From Pseudoalteromonas amylolytica (GTDB lineage Bacteria > Pseudomonadota > Gammaproteobacteria > Enterobacterales > Alteromonadaceae), in contig NZ_MKJU01000038.1 of the NCBI RefSeq assembly GCF_001854605.1, positions 17,401 to 81,400 of the forward strand: DNA of 64,000 bases, given 5' to 3'. Position 1 is the first letter of the stretch; every line of letters starts with the position of its first letter. The position numbers were made by a program, and so were the translations under genes. Below are positions 50,755-60,535 of this stretch, piece by piece. The notes under the pieces were generated by a model. The model had not been told where the DNA came from. It did not search any database and was given only the letters and a program-made list of their open reading frames with translations.

Positions 50755-51375
50755 GTGTTACAGCAACAACTGACTTCTTTGTTAGCGCAAACGGAACTTG
50801 TGCTAAGTGACCATCAACAGCAGCAATTAGTGCAATATGTTGAGTTATTAGATAAATGGAATAAAGCTTACAATTTAACCTCAGTACGCGACCCGCAAGA
50901 AATGATGGTAAAACACATCATGGATTCTTTAGTCGTGGCGCCACACCTCAGCGGTAAACAATACATTGATGTGGGTACCGGACCCGGTTTACCTGGCATT
51001 GTATTGGCTATTGCTTTGCCCGACACACAGTTTGTATTATTAGACAGCTTGGGCAAACGTGTGCGTTTTTTAATGCAAGTAAAACATGCGCTTGGCTTGG
51101 ATAATGTGACTCCGGTGCAGTCTCGTGTTGAAGAATATCAGCCAAGTGTTAAATTAGATGGTGTACTCAGCCGTGCTTTTGCATCATTGCAGGATATGGT
51201 TGATTGGTGTGAACACCTAATCGACCAGTCAGGTCTCTTTTTGGCATTGAAAGGTCAATTTCCGGCACAAGAACTTGAACAACTGCCTGCGGGGGTAACC
51301 TTGCAACAGGATATTCATCTTACCGTGCCAGAGTTAGATGCAGAGCGACATTTAATCATTCTTTCAAAAGATTAG
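50755..51375 (+). CDS. rsmG: 16S rRNA (guanine-527-N7)-methyltransferase
   Basis: 206 residues from a GTG at 50755 after AGGAA. SAM-dependent methylase GidB/RsmG: WNKAYNLTSVRDPQEM, motif I YIDVGTGPGLPGIVLAIALP, VEEYQP and SRAFASLQDM. Loss gives low-level streptomycin resistance in many bacteria. Follows mnmG by 15 bp, in one operon. Confidence 0.97.
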   Translation: MLQQQLTSLLAQTELVLSDHQQQQLVQYVELLDKWNKAYNLTSVRDPQEMMVKHIMDSLVVAPHLSGKQYIDVGTGPGLPGIVLAIALPDTQFVLLDSLGKRVRFLMQVKHALGLDNVTPVQSRVEEYQPSVKLDGVLSRAFASLQDMVDWCEHLIDQSGLFLALKGQFPAQELEQLPAGVTLQQDIHLTVPELDAERHLIILSKD

Positions 51376-51389
51376 TATTCGAGGGCAAC

Positions 51390-52175
51390 GTGGCAAAAGT
51401 CATTGCAATTGCAAACCAAAAAGGTGGCGTTGGCAAAACCACCACGGCTGTGAATTTAGCAGCCTCGATGGCGGCAACTAAGCGCAAAGTCTTATTAATT
51501 GATTTAGACCCGCAAGGTAACGCGACGATGGGAAGTGGTGTCGACAAGTACGGCGATGTGGCCACCATTTACGATTTACTGATCGAAGAAAAAGCCATTG
51601 ATGAGGTAGTCTGCAAAGAAACCTCAGGTGAATATCATCTTATTGCAGCGAATGGGGATGTAACCGCAGCCGAAGTTAAGTTAATGGAGTTATTCGCACG
51701 TGAGGTGCGTTTACGTAATGCCATTGAGGCAATTCAAGATAAATACGAATTTATTTTTATCGACTGCCCGCCTTCTTTGAATATGCTGACGGTCAATGCC
51801 ATGGCGGCGGCGGACTCTATTTTAGTTCCTATGCAGTGTGAGTATTATGCACTTGAAGGTCTTACCGCGTTGATGGATACGATCACGCAATTGGCAAAAT
51901 TGGTAAACCCTGAATTACAAATTGAGGGGATTTTACGCACCATGTATGATCCGCGAAACCGCCTAGCCAATGACGTGTCTGAGCAACTAAAACAACATTT
52001 TGGTGATAAAGTATATCGCACCGTGATCCCGCGCAATGTACGCTTAGCTGAAGCCCCTAGTTTTGGTGCGCCAGCGATGTATTATGATAGGGCATCAAGT
52101 GGTGCAAAAGCGTATTTGGCTTTGGCAGGCGAAATGTTACGTCGTAAAGAAAAACAATCCGCAGCGGTTGCCTAA
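51390..52175 (+). CDS. parA: Chromosome partitioning ATPase ParA (Soj)
   Basis: 261 residues, GTG start after GAGGGCAAC. Deviant Walker A ANQKGGVGKTTTAVNLA, Walker A' LLIDLDPQGNATMGSG and Walker B FIFIDCPPSL. With ParB it moves the origin region. No N-terminal DNA-binding domain, so chromosomal type. Confidence 0.96.
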   Translation: MAKVIAIANQKGGVGKTTTAVNLAASMAATKRKVLLIDLDPQGNATMGSGVDKYGDVATIYDLLIEEKAIDEVVCKETSGEYHLIAANGDVTAAEVKLMELFAREVRLRNAIEAIQDKYEFIFIDCPPSLNMLTVNAMAAADSILVPMQCEYYALEGLTALMDTITQLAKLVNPELQIEGILRTMYDPRNRLANDVSEQLKQHFGDKVYRTVIPRNVRLAEAPSFGAPAMYYDRASSGAKAYLALAGEMLRRKEKQSAAVA

Positions 52176-52190
52176 GAGGATAATAACAAC

Positions 52191-53120
52191 ATGTCGGTAA
52201 AAAAACGCGGTTTAGGCCGAGGCTTGGACGCCCTACTCAGTTCTTCCAAACCTGCTCCTAGTAAAGAGTCTATTGAGGCTGAAACGATTGTTAATGTCAG
52301 TGAGTCCGTTAATAGTGTTACGAGTGAGTCAGAGCTACAACGTCTGCCGATCGAATTTTTAAAACCAGGCAAATACCAGCCGCGTAAAGATATGTCTGAG
52401 CAAGCTTTAGAGGAGCTAGCCAGTTCTATCCGAGCACAAGGCGTATTGCAACCTATCGTGGTGCGCCCTACCGGTGACAATCAGTTCGAAATCATTGCCG
52501 GTGAAAGACGCTGGCGTGCAGCTCAGCTCGCTGAACTAGATGTCGTACCTTGTATTTTAAAAGATGTACCTGATGAAGCTGCGGTTGCCATTGCGCTGAT
52601 TGAGAATATTCAGCGTGAAGACCTTAATGCGATGGAAGAAGCGGTTGCATTAGATAGGTTACTACATGAGTTTGAGCTGACACATCAACAAGTAGCTGAC
52701 GCGGTTGGCAAATCGCGCACCACAGTTACTAATTTACTCAGACTCAATAATCTCAACGATGATGTTAAAAAGTTGTTGGAACATGGTGACATTGAAATGG
52801 GCCATGCTCGGTGCTTGTTGGCCCTGAGCGGTGAAGCCCAGTCTGATGCTGCTAGAACGGCTGTGGCCAAGGCGCTAACAGTACGTGAAACAGAGAAGCT
52901 AGTGCGCAACATTCTAGAGCCTGTGGACAAAAAACAGACAAAAGAAAAAGATCCAGATGTCAAATTGTTAGAACAACAATTAGCCGAAAATTTAGGCGCT
53001 AAGGTGGAAATAAACTATAACCAAAAGGGCAAAGGTAAATTGGTTATTTCATATGCCAATTTAGATGAATTAGACGGTATCTTAGGTCGTATCCAGTCAG
53101 ACATGCAGCAACCTTCCTAA
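52191..53120 (+). CDS. parB: Chromosome partitioning protein ParB (Spo0J)
   Basis: 309 residues. Begins KKRGLGRGLDALL; CTPase motifs GERRWRAAQLAEL and ENIQREDLNAMEEA; HTH THQQVADAVGKSRTTVTNLL; C-terminal dimerisation domain ends LDGILGRIQ. Binds parS; two such sites are inside recF at 14.2 and 14.8 kb. Follows parA by 15 bp; a terminator comes next. Confidence 0.96.
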   Translation: MSVKKRGLGRGLDALLSSSKPAPSKESIEAETIVNVSESVNSVTSESELQRLPIEFLKPGKYQPRKDMSEQALEELASSIRAQGVLQPIVVRPTGDNQFEIIAGERRWRAAQLAELDVVPCILKDVPDEAAVAIALIENIQREDLNAMEEAVALDRLLHEFELTHQQVADAVGKSRTTVTNLLRLNNLNDDVKKLLEHGDIEMGHARCLLALSGEAQSDAARTAVAKALTVRETEKLVRNILEPVDKKQTKEKDPDVKLLEQQLAENLGAKVEINYNQKGKGKLVISYANLDELDGILGRIQSDMQQPS

Positions 53121-53136
53121 TGCACGAATAATCGGC

Positions 53137-53168
53137 AAATGTGGCGTCGAAAAAGCGCCACATTTTGT
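53137..53168 (+). terminator. parB terminator
   Basis: AAATGTGGCG/CGCCACATTT, 10-bp perfect stem with a 9-base loop, followed by TTGTCT. Confidence 0.8.
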
Positions 53169-53177
53169 CTCATCAAG

Positions 53178-53205
53178 TTGCAAAATCACCAAATATAAGT
53201 ATAAT
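53178..53205 (+). promoter_or_regulatory. atp operon promoter
   Basis: TTGCAA (-35, 53178-53183), 16-base spacer and TATAAT (-10, 53200-53205), 54 bp before atpI and directly after the parB terminator. Confidence 0.7.
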
Positions 53206-53259
53206 TTCGCCAGTTTTAAGACCCTGATTAATTTTTACGCCATTAAAGGTTAACTAAAA

Positions 53260-53640
53260 GTGACTCAATCGTTAGTAAGCCCATATCGGCGTGCCGCATT
53301 AAAAGGTGTTTTTTATCAGGGAGTCGTGGCGTTAGCCATCGCAGTTATCGTTTTTGTATGTTGGGGAGCTTTGGCAGCTCAGTCGGCGCTGGCCGGTGGA
53401 GTGATAGCCGTGCTTCCCAATTTAGTATTTGCCGTTTATGCCTTTCGATATATGGGCGCAAGCAGGGCAAACCAAGTGCATAAATCGTTTAAACGAGGCG
53501 CTGGGTTAAAATTTTTGTTAACTACTGCACTATTTTTGGTGGCATTTAAAGTCCTAGCAGTCGAGCCGTTATGGCTGTTTGTTAGTTTTATCATCGTAAC
53601 CATCGTGCATTGGTGTACATCGATTTTTTTTAATCATTAA
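53260..53640 (+). CDS. atpI: ATP synthase subunit I
   Basis: 126 residues, GTG start at 53260 after AAAGG. Four hydrophobic segments (VVALAIAVIVFVCWGALAA, SALAGGVIAVLPNLVFAVYA, ...). AtpI is the small non-structural membrane protein thought to assist c-ring assembly or Mg2+ uptake. First gene of the atp operon. Confidence 0.9.
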   Translation: MTQSLVSPYRRAALKGVFYQGVVALAIAVIVFVCWGALAAQSALAGGVIAVLPNLVFAVYAFRYMGASRANQVHKSFKRGAGLKFLLTTALFLVAFKVLAVEPLWLFVSFIIVTIVHWCTSIFFNH

Positions 53641-53655
53641 CTTTTAGGAAAAACA

Positions 53656-54510
53656 ATGGCTGCAGAACAAAGCTTACAAGGCTATATTCAGCACCACCTT
53701 ACGAATGCCAAAATGTGTTCTACCGATTCAGGTATCGCATTTAACAAGGCATGTAGTGAGGCTGGTTTCTGGACGTGGCATGTAGATACTTTGGCTTGGT
53801 CAATTCTATTAGGTCTTGTTTTTATCTGGATTTTCAAAAGTGCCGCTAATAAAGCGACCACTGGCGTGCCAGGTAAAATGCAATGCTTTGTAGAAATGAT
53901 CGTTGAATTCGTTGACTCAAACGTGAAAGATACCTTCCACGGTAAGAGTAAACTGATTGCTCCTCTAGCCCTAACAATTTTCGTTTGGGTATTTCTGATG
54001 AACTTGATGGATTTGATCCCAGTTGACTTCCTTCCATTTGCTGCAGGGCAAATTGGTGCGGCAACTATGGGTATGGATCCTCATGACGTATACATGAAAG
54101 TCGTACCAACAACTGATGTTAACCTAACATTCGCGTTGGCACTGGGTGTATTCGCACTAATCATTTTCTATACCATCCGTACCAAAGGTGTAATGGGCTT
54201 TGTTAAAGAGTTAACTCTTCACCCATTCTCGGCTAAGAACCCGTTTGTTCAGGCGTTACTTATCCCTGTAAACTTTGTGATGGAATTCATTACGTTGATT
54301 GCTCGCCCTATTTCACTGGCGCTGCGTCTTCACGGTAACCTATTTGCAGGTGAGTTGATTTTCATCATCATCGCTGCAATTGGCTTGTTCCAGTTACCAT
54401 TGCACTTTATCTGGGCGGTATTCCATATCCTAGTTATCGTGTTGCAAGCATTTGTATTTATGATGTTGACGATTGTTTATCTAAGCATGGCATCGTCTGA
54501 CAGTCACTAA
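53656..54510 (+). CDS. atpB: ATP synthase F0 subunit a
   Basis: 284 residues. Proton-channel subunit with five or six TM segments; the essential arginine is in IARPISLALRLHGNLFAGEL. Other family stretches: LMNLMDLIPVDFLP. It forms the half-channels against the c-ring. 15 bp after atpI. Confidence 0.97.
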   Translation: MAAEQSLQGYIQHHLTNAKMCSTDSGIAFNKACSEAGFWTWHVDTLAWSILLGLVFIWIFKSAANKATTGVPGKMQCFVEMIVEFVDSNVKDTFHGKSKLIAPLALTIFVWVFLMNLMDLIPVDFLPFAAGQIGAATMGMDPHDVYMKVVPTTDVNLTFALALGVFALIIFYTIRTKGVMGFVKELTLHPFSAKNPFVQALLIPVNFVMEFITLIARPISLALRLHGNLFAGELIFIIIAAIGLFQLPLHFIWAVFHILVIVLQAFVFMMLTIVYLSMASSDSH

Positions 54511-54565
54511 TAATTAAGAAACACCAAATTCATTAACTTTAAATTTAAATAAATCGGAGACAATA

Positions 54566-54799
54566 ATGGAAATCGTACTAGGTCTTAAATATATCGCTGT
54601 TGCACTTCTAATTGGTTTAGGTGCGTTGGGTACTGCAATTGGTTTTGGTACTCTTGGTGGTAAATTCCTAGAGTCTGCTGCTCGTCAACCTGAGCTTGCA
54701 CCTCAACTTCAAGTTAAAATGTTCATCGTTGCTGGTCTTATCGATGCGATCGCGATGATCGGTGTTGGTATCGCAATGGTATTGTTGTTCGTAATGTAA
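54566..54799 (+). CDS. atpE: ATP synthase F0 subunit c
   Basis: 77-residue two-helix hairpin. Proton-binding D60 in GLIDAIAMIGVGIAM; the loop is ARQPELAPQL. The lack of the Na+-binding Gln/Glu/Ser-Thr set indicates a proton ring. Strong ribosome-binding site CGGAGAC. Confidence 0.97.
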   Translation: MEIVLGLKYIAVALLIGLGALGTAIGFGTLGGKFLESAARQPELAPQLQVKMFIVAGLIDAIAMIGVGIAMVLLFVM

Positions 54800-54856
54800 T
54801 TACTGGTTTTATAAGCCAATTTGTTTATCGAACAACTAATTTGAGGAGGAGCGGTT

Positions 54857-55327
54857 GTGAACTTAAACGCCACTCTACTGGGTGAATTAATCGCGTTTAT
54901 CGTTTTCGTATGGTTCTGCATGAAGTATGTATGGCCACCGCTAAACGGTGCGATTGAAGCTCGCCAAAAGAAAATTGAAGACGGTCTTGCTGCTTCTGAT
55001 GAAGCAGAAAAAGAGCTTGAGCGTGTGCGTCTTGAAGCTGCTGAGCAGTTAAAAGAAGCTAAATCTCAAGCGGCTGAAATCATCGAGCAAGCGAAAAAAC
55101 GCGCTGCGTTGATCGTGGATGAAGAAACCACGCGTGGTCAGCAAGAGCGTGAGAAAATCATTGCTCAAGGGCACTCTGAAATCGAATCTGAGCGTAACCG
55201 TGTAACAGAAGACTTGCGTAAGCAGGTTGCTACTCTGGCCGTGGTTGGTGCTGAGAAGATTTTAGAACGTGAAATCAATCAAGCTGCACACAGTGACATC
55301 GTTGAAAAACTTGTCGCTGAGCTGTAA
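54857..55327 (+). CDS. atpF: ATP synthase F0 subunit b
   Basis: 156 residues (as in E. coli), GTG start after GAGGAGGAGC. One N-terminal TM (LLGELIAFIVFVWFCMKYVW), then a long coiled coil (EAEKELERVRLEAAEQLKEA ...) that forms the peripheral stalk and binds delta. Confidence 0.96.
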   Translation: MNLNATLLGELIAFIVFVWFCMKYVWPPLNGAIEARQKKIEDGLAASDEAEKELERVRLEAAEQLKEAKSQAAEIIEQAKKRAALIVDEETTRGQQEREKIIAQGHSEIESERNRVTEDLRKQVATLAVVGAEKILEREINQAAHSDIVEKLVAEL

Positions 55328-55342
55328 TAAGGAGGTATGAGC

Positions 55343-55876
55343 ATGTCTGAATTGGCTACTATCGCTCGTCCTTACGCTAAAGCGGCTTTTGAGTTTGCTG
55401 TTGAAAAAAGCGCTGTTGATGCTTGGAACGAGATGCTTTTCTTTGCTGGTGAAGTAGCAAAGAATGAGCAAATCGCGCGTTTCCTAGCAGGCAGCGCCTC
55501 TGTTGAAAAACAAGCTGAGGTATTTTCTCAAGTTTGTGCAGAGCAGATCAACGACCAAGTTTTGAACCTGATCAAGGTGATGGCTGAAAATGGTCGTTTG
55601 GTTGCACTTCCAGCAGTTGCACAGTTATATGCTGAATTTAAAGCAGAATATGACAAAGAAATCGATGTTGACGTGGTTTCTGCAACACCGTTAGCTGAAG
55701 AGCAGCAAACAAATCTAGTAGCGGCACTTGAAAAACGTTTCGCACGCAAAGTTAAGCTAAATTGTAGTGTTGATGAAAGCACGGTTGGCGGCCTTGTTAT
55801 CAAGGCAGGCGACACAGTCATCGACGGCTCAGTACGCGGCAAGCTAAACCGCTTAGCTACTACACTACAATCGTAA
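55343..55876 (+). CDS. atpH: ATP synthase F1 subunit delta
   Basis: 177 residues, equal to E. coli, from the ATG at 55343; the upstream in-frame ATG at 55337 touches the ribosome-binding site AGGAGGT. Stalk connector: LATIARPYAKAAFEFA at the start and GGLVIKAGDTVIDGSVRGKL at the end. Confidence 0.95.
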   Translation: MSELATIARPYAKAAFEFAVEKSAVDAWNEMLFFAGEVAKNEQIARFLAGSASVEKQAEVFSQVCAEQINDQVLNLIKVMAENGRLVALPAVAQLYAEFKAEYDKEIDVDVVSATPLAEEQQTNLVAALEKRFARKVKLNCSVDESTVGGLVIKAGDTVIDGSVRGKLNRLATTLQS

Positions 55877-55890
55877 TTGGGAAAAAGAGC

Positions 55891-57432
55891 ATGCAACTTA
55901 ATTCCACAGAAATTTCTGCGCTGATCAAGCAACGTATTGAACAGTTTGAAGTTGTAAGTGAAGCTCGTAACGAAGGTACAATTGTATCTGTTACAGACGG
56001 TATCATCCGCATCCACGGTCTTGCTGACTGTATGCAGGGTGAGATGATCGAGCTTCCTGGCAACCGTTATGCTATCGCACTAAACCTTGAGCGTGACTCA
56101 GTAGGTGCTGTAGTAATGGGTCCTTACGCAGACCTTAAAGAAGGCGTAAAAGTACAATCTACTGGTCGTATCTTAGAAGTACCTGTTGGTCGTGGTCTAC
56201 TAGGTCGTGTTGTAAACACACTTGGTCAGCCTATCGATGGTAAAGGTGCACTAGATAACGACGGTTTTGAACCAGTTGAAAAAATCGCACCAGGCGTAAT
56301 CGAGCGTCAATCAGTAGACGAGCCAGTACAAACTGGTTATAAGTCTATCGATGCGATGATCCCAGTTGGTCGTGGTCAGCGTGAGCTTGTGATCGGTGAC
56401 CGTCAGACTGGTAAAACTGCACTAGCAATCGATGCTATCATCAACCAAAAAGACACAGGCGTTAAGTGTGTGTACGTAGCGGTTGGTCAAAAAGCTTCTA
56501 CTATTGCTAACGTAGTACGTAAATTAGAAGAGCACGGTGCACTTGCAAACACTATCGTTGTTGTTGCATCAGCTTCTGAATCAGCAGCGCTACAATTCCT
56601 AGCGCCATTTGCTGGTTGTACTATGGGTGAATACTTCCGTGACCGCGGTGAAGATGCACTAATCGTATATGATGATTTGTCTAAGCAAGCTGTTGCTTAC
56701 CGTCAAATCTCATTGCTACTTAAGCGTCCGCCAGGCCGTGAAGCATACCCAGGTGACGTATTCTATCTTCACTCACGTCTTCTAGAGCGTGCATCACGTG
56801 TTAACGCTGATTACGTAGAGAAGTTCACTAATGGTGAAGTGAAAGGTAAAACAGGTTCATTGACGGCATTGCCAATCATTGAAACTCAAGGTGGTGACGT
56901 TTCTGCATTCGTACCTACCAACGTTATCTCAATCACCGATGGTCAGATCTTCTTAGAAACTGACTTATTCAACGCAGGTATCCGTCCAGCTGTTAACGCT
57001 GGTATCTCGGTATCTCGTGTAGGTGGTGCTGCGCAAACTAAAATCGTTAAGAAACTAGGTGGTGGTATCCGTCTAGCGCTAGCTCAATACCGTGAACTAG
57101 CGGCGTTCTCTCAGTTCGCTTCAGACCTTGACGATGCAACTCGTGCACAACTTGAGCACGGTGAGCGCGTAACTGAGCTAATGAAGCAGAAACAGTACGC
57201 TCCAATGTCTGTTGCTGACATGTCTCTGTCGTTATTTGCAGCTGAAAAAGGCTACCTAAAAGACATCGAAATCAACAAGATCGGTGACTTTGAAGCAGCG
57301 CTTATCGGCTATGCAAACAGCACATACGCAGAGCTAATGGCTCAAATCAATGAAACAGGTAACTACAACGCTGAGATCGAAGCGCAGCTTAAAGAACTTC
57401 TAGAGAAGTTCAAAGCAACGCAAACTTGGTAA
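55891..57432 (+). CDS. atpA: ATP synthase F1 subunit alpha
   Basis: 513 residues, equal to E. coli. Non-catalytic nucleotide-binding subunit: Walker A GDRQTGKTALAIDAI, Arg finger region in ISVSRVGGAAQTK. N-terminus MQLNSTEISALIKQRIEQFE. Strongly biased codons (high expression). Confidence 0.98.
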   Translation: MQLNSTEISALIKQRIEQFEVVSEARNEGTIVSVTDGIIRIHGLADCMQGEMIELPGNRYAIALNLERDSVGAVVMGPYADLKEGVKVQSTGRILEVPVGRGLLGRVVNTLGQPIDGKGALDNDGFEPVEKIAPGVIERQSVDEPVQTGYKSIDAMIPVGRGQRELVIGDRQTGKTALAIDAIINQKDTGVKCVYVAVGQKASTIANVVRKLEEHGALANTIVVVASASESAALQFLAPFAGCTMGEYFRDRGEDALIVYDDLSKQAVAYRQISLLLKRPPGREAYPGDVFYLHSRLLERASRVNADYVEKFTNGEVKGKTGSLTALPIIETQGGDVSAFVPTNVISITDGQIFLETDLFNAGIRPAVNAGISVSRVGGAAQTKIVKKLGGGIRLALAQYRELAAFSQFASDLDDATRAQLEHGERVTELMKQKQYAPMSVADMSLSLFAAEKGYLKDIEINKIGDFEAALIGYANSTYAELMAQINETGNYNAEIEAQLKELLEKFKATQTW

Positions 57433-57490
57433 TTTAGTTATGCTAGGTGAGGGTTATCGCTAACACTCACCTTGATTCGGAGAGAGAGTC

Positions 57491-58351
57491 ATGGCCAGCG
57501 GAAAAGAGATTAAAAGCAAGATCGGGAGTATCAAGAATACTCAAAAGATCACCAGCGCAATGGAAATGGTTGCCGCTTCAAAAATGAAGAAGGCGCAAGA
57601 CCGTGTGGCTGCAAGCCGTCCATACGCTGAGAACTTACGCAAAGTGATCGGTCGTGTTGCTCAAGCTAGCCTTGATTTCCGTCATCCGTTCTTAGCAGAA
57701 CGTGACGTGAAGCGAGTTGGTTATATTGTTATCTCTACTGACCGTGGTCTATGTGGTGGCTTGAACTCAAACGAGTTCAAAAAAGTCGCATTAGACGTAA
57801 AAGCGTGGAAAGAAAAAGGTGTAGACGCAGAGTTTGCAACTATCGGCAGCAAAGCTGCTGGTTTCTTTAAGCGTTTTGGTGGTCAACTACTTGCTAAAAA
57901 AGCAGGGTTAGGAGATACGCCTTCAATTCAGGACGTAATTGGTCCTGTAAAAGTGATGCTAGATGCATACGCTGAAGGAAAAATTGACCGTTTGTACGTG
58001 GTATGCAACAAGTTTGTAAATACCATGAAGCAAGAGCCCGTAATCGATCAGTTATTGCCTTTGCCAAAAGCTGAAGAAGAAGTATCAAGCTACGCTTGGG
58101 ACTACTTATATGAGCCAAGCCCAGAAGCGATCTTAGAGACGCTATTGGTACGCTTTATTGAGTCACAAGTCTACCAAGGTGTAGTTGAGAATGCTGCCTC
58201 TGAACAGGCTGCCCGTATGGTTGCGATGAAAGCCGCAACTGATAACGCAGGCGACCTGATGGATGAGCTGCAACTTGTTTACAACAAAGCGCGTCAGGCA
58301 GCAATCACACAAGAGATCAGTGAGATTGTTGGCGGCTCAGCAGCTGTATAA
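57491..58351 (+). CDS. atpG: ATP synthase F1 subunit gamma
   Basis: 286 residues; rotor shaft. N-terminal helix ASGKEIKSKIGSIKNTQKIT SAMEMVAASKM-type and C-terminal AATDNAGDLMDELQLVYNKA are the family's coiled-coil ends; DRGLCGGLN is the Rossmann-like part. Confidence 0.97.
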   Translation: MASGKEIKSKIGSIKNTQKITSAMEMVAASKMKKAQDRVAASRPYAENLRKVIGRVAQASLDFRHPFLAERDVKRVGYIVISTDRGLCGGLNSNEFKKVALDVKAWKEKGVDAEFATIGSKAAGFFKRFGGQLLAKKAGLGDTPSIQDVIGPVKVMLDAYAEGKIDRLYVVCNKFVNTMKQEPVIDQLLPLPKAEEEVSSYAWDYLYEPSPEAILETLLVRFIESQVYQGVVENAASEQAARMVAMKAATDNAGDLMDELQLVYNKARQAAITQEISEIVGGSAAV

Positions 58352-58383
58352 CGCTTCGGCAAAGTTTAACGAGAGGAATAGAC

Positions 58384-59769
58384 ATGAGTTTAGGTAAGGT
58401 CGTCCAAATTATCGGCGCCGTTGTGGACATCGAGTTCCCACAAGACAACGTGCCAGCCGTATATGACGCACTAAAAGTAACAGAAGGCGACTTAGCTGGT
58501 TTGACTTTAGAAGTTCAACAACAGCTAGGTGGCGGTGTGGTACGTGGTATCGCACTTGGTACTACTGACGGTTTACGTCGTGGTACATCAGTAGAAGGCA
58601 CAGGCGAGCCAATCAAGGTTCCAGTTGGTACTAAGACCCTAGGTCGTATCATGGACGTATTAGGTCAGCCTATTGATGAAGCAGGTCCAATTGGTGAAGA
58701 AGAGCGTATGTCTATTCACCGTGCTGCGCCTTCATATGAAGATCAATCAAGTTCAGTTGAACTACTTGAAACTGGTATCAAGGTAATCGACCTTGTATGT
58801 CCGTTTGCTAAAGGTGGTAAAGTTGGACTATTCGGTGGTGCCGGTGTAGGTAAAACCGTAAACATGATGGAACTTATCCGTAACATCGCAATCGAGCACA
58901 GCGGTTATTCAGTATTCGCAGGTGTTGGTGAGCGTACTCGTGAGGGTAACGACTTCTACCATGAAATGAACGATTCAAACGTACTTGATAAAGTATCGCT
59001 TGTTTACGGTCAGATGAACGAGCCACCGGGTAACCGTCTACGTGTTGCTTTGACTGGTCTAACTATGGCAGAGAAGTTCCGTGACGAAGGTCGTGACGTA
59101 CTTTTCTTCGTAGATAACATCTACCGTTATACACTAGCGGGTACTGAAGTATCTGCACTTCTTGGTCGTATGCCATCAGCGGTAGGTTACCAGCCTACAC
59201 TAGCTGAAGAAATGGGTGTACTTCAGGAGCGTATCGCTTCAACTAAGACTGGTTCAATTACTTCAATCCAAGCGGTATACGTACCTGCGGATGACTTGAC
59301 TGACCCATCACCAGCTACAACGTTCGCGCACTTAGATGCAACAGTAGTACTTTCACGTGATATCGCGTCTCTTGGTATCTACCCTGCGGTAGACCCACTA
59401 GATTCAACATCTCGTCAGCTTGACCCTCAAGTTATTGGTCAAGAGCACTATGATACTGCTCGTGGTGTTCAAACAGTTCTTCAGCGTTATAAAGAACTTA
59501 AAGACATCATCGCTATCCTAGGTATGGACGAGCTATCTGATGAAGATAAGCAAGTTGTATCTCGTGCACGTAAGATCCAGCGTTTCCTATCTCAGCCGTT
59601 CTTCGTAGCTGAGGTATTTACAGGTGCGCCTGGTAAATACGTTTCACTGAAAGACACTATCTCAGGCTTCAAAGGCATCCTAAACGGTGACTACGATGAT
59701 ATGCCAGAGCAGGCTTTCTACATGGTTGGTTCTATCGACGAAGCAGTTGATAAAGCTAAAAACATGTAA
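58384..59769 (+). CDS. atpD: ATP synthase F1 subunit beta
   Basis: 461 residues (E. coli 460). Catalytic subunit: P-loop GGAGVGKTVNMMELI, catalytic Glu in GERTREGNDFY, Walker B LFFVDNIYRY, DELSDEDK loop (DELSEED motif). 32 bp after atpG. Confidence 0.98.
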   Translation: MSLGKVVQIIGAVVDIEFPQDNVPAVYDALKVTEGDLAGLTLEVQQQLGGGVVRGIALGTTDGLRRGTSVEGTGEPIKVPVGTKTLGRIMDVLGQPIDEAGPIGEEERMSIHRAAPSYEDQSSSVELLETGIKVIDLVCPFAKGGKVGLFGGAGVGKTVNMMELIRNIAIEHSGYSVFAGVGERTREGNDFYHEMNDSNVLDKVSLVYGQMNEPPGNRLRVALTGLTMAEKFRDEGRDVLFFVDNIYRYTLAGTEVSALLGRMPSAVGYQPTLAEEMGVLQERIASTKTGSITSIQAVYVPADDLTDPSPATTFAHLDATVVLSRDIASLGIYPAVDPLDSTSRQLDPQVIGQEHYDTARGVQTVLQRYKELKDIIAILGMDELSDEDKQVVSRARKIQRFLSQPFFVAEVFTGAPGKYVSLKDTISGFKGILNGDYDDMPEQAFYMVGSIDEAVDKAKNM

Positions 59770-59783
59770 TTTAGGGGGTTGAT

Positions 59784-60200
59784 ATGGCATTGACAGTACA
59801 ACTTGATGTAGTTAGTGCGGAGCAGAGTGTATTCTCTGGCGAAGCAGCTTCTATCCAAGTGACCGGTAGTGAAGGTGAGTTGGGTATTCACCCTGGCCAC
59901 GCCCCACTATTGACTGGCCTAAAACCTGGTATGGTACGTTATGTAACAAAAGATGGTAATGAAGAAATCATCTATGTTGCCGGTGGTACGCTTGAAGTTC
60001 AACCAAAAACTGTAACTGTTCTAGCGGACGTTGCAATGCGTGGTGAGGACTTAGATGAGCAAGCTGCTGAAGAATCTAGACGTGAAGCGCAAGCGCAAAT
60101 GGACTCAACTTCAGCGACTGAACTTGACCATCACGCTGCGGCAGTACAGCTAGCTGAGGCAATTGCTCAGCTGCGCGTTATTCGCCAATTGCGTAAATAA
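59784..60200 (+). CDS. atpC: ATP synthase F1 subunit epsilon
   Basis: 138 residues (E. coli 139). N-terminal beta-sandwich (VTGSEGELGIHPGHAPLLTG) and a C-terminal helical hairpin, which inhibits ATP hydrolysis. Last gene of the operon; terminator follows. Confidence 0.97.
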   Translation: MALTVQLDVVSAEQSVFSGEAASIQVTGSEGELGIHPGHAPLLTGLKPGMVRYVTKDGNEEIIYVAGGTLEVQPKTVTVLADVAMRGEDLDEQAAEESRREAQAQMDSTSATELDHHAAAVQLAEAIAQLRVIRQLRK

Positions 60201-60220
60201 GTACAAACCTATCTGGTTTA

Positions 60221-60251
60221 AAAACCCGTGCTGCAAAGTACGGGTTTTTTT
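60221..60251 (+). terminator. atp operon terminator
   Basis: AAACCCGT/ACGGGTTT stem with a 10-base loop, followed by TTTT, 21 bp past the atpC stop. Confidence 0.85.
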
Positions 60252-60535
60252 ATTTTTAGGGATAGTTAATTTTTTGCTCTGTCCTAAGTATGAGATTGTT
60301 CATTATTGCTCTCCATATGTCTCGCTCGGCCATTTTGCTTGCTTGATACCTTTCCCGCTATCTGAAATAATAAAAATATTAATATATTGAATATCAATTG
60401 GCTTCACTACGTGTACAATTATATTTGTGAAATGATCAAGACGGTCCTCTTTTGCAACAATATCAGTCATCGGGTTCAGAAACTGGGCTGTGAAATCGCT
60501 GCATTATAATAACTCCAATAATAAACGATGTTTAA

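Noticed and set aside
55528..56016. 162-codon minus-strand frame over atpH-atpA
   Set aside because: Antisense shadow of two essential, well-recognised genes.
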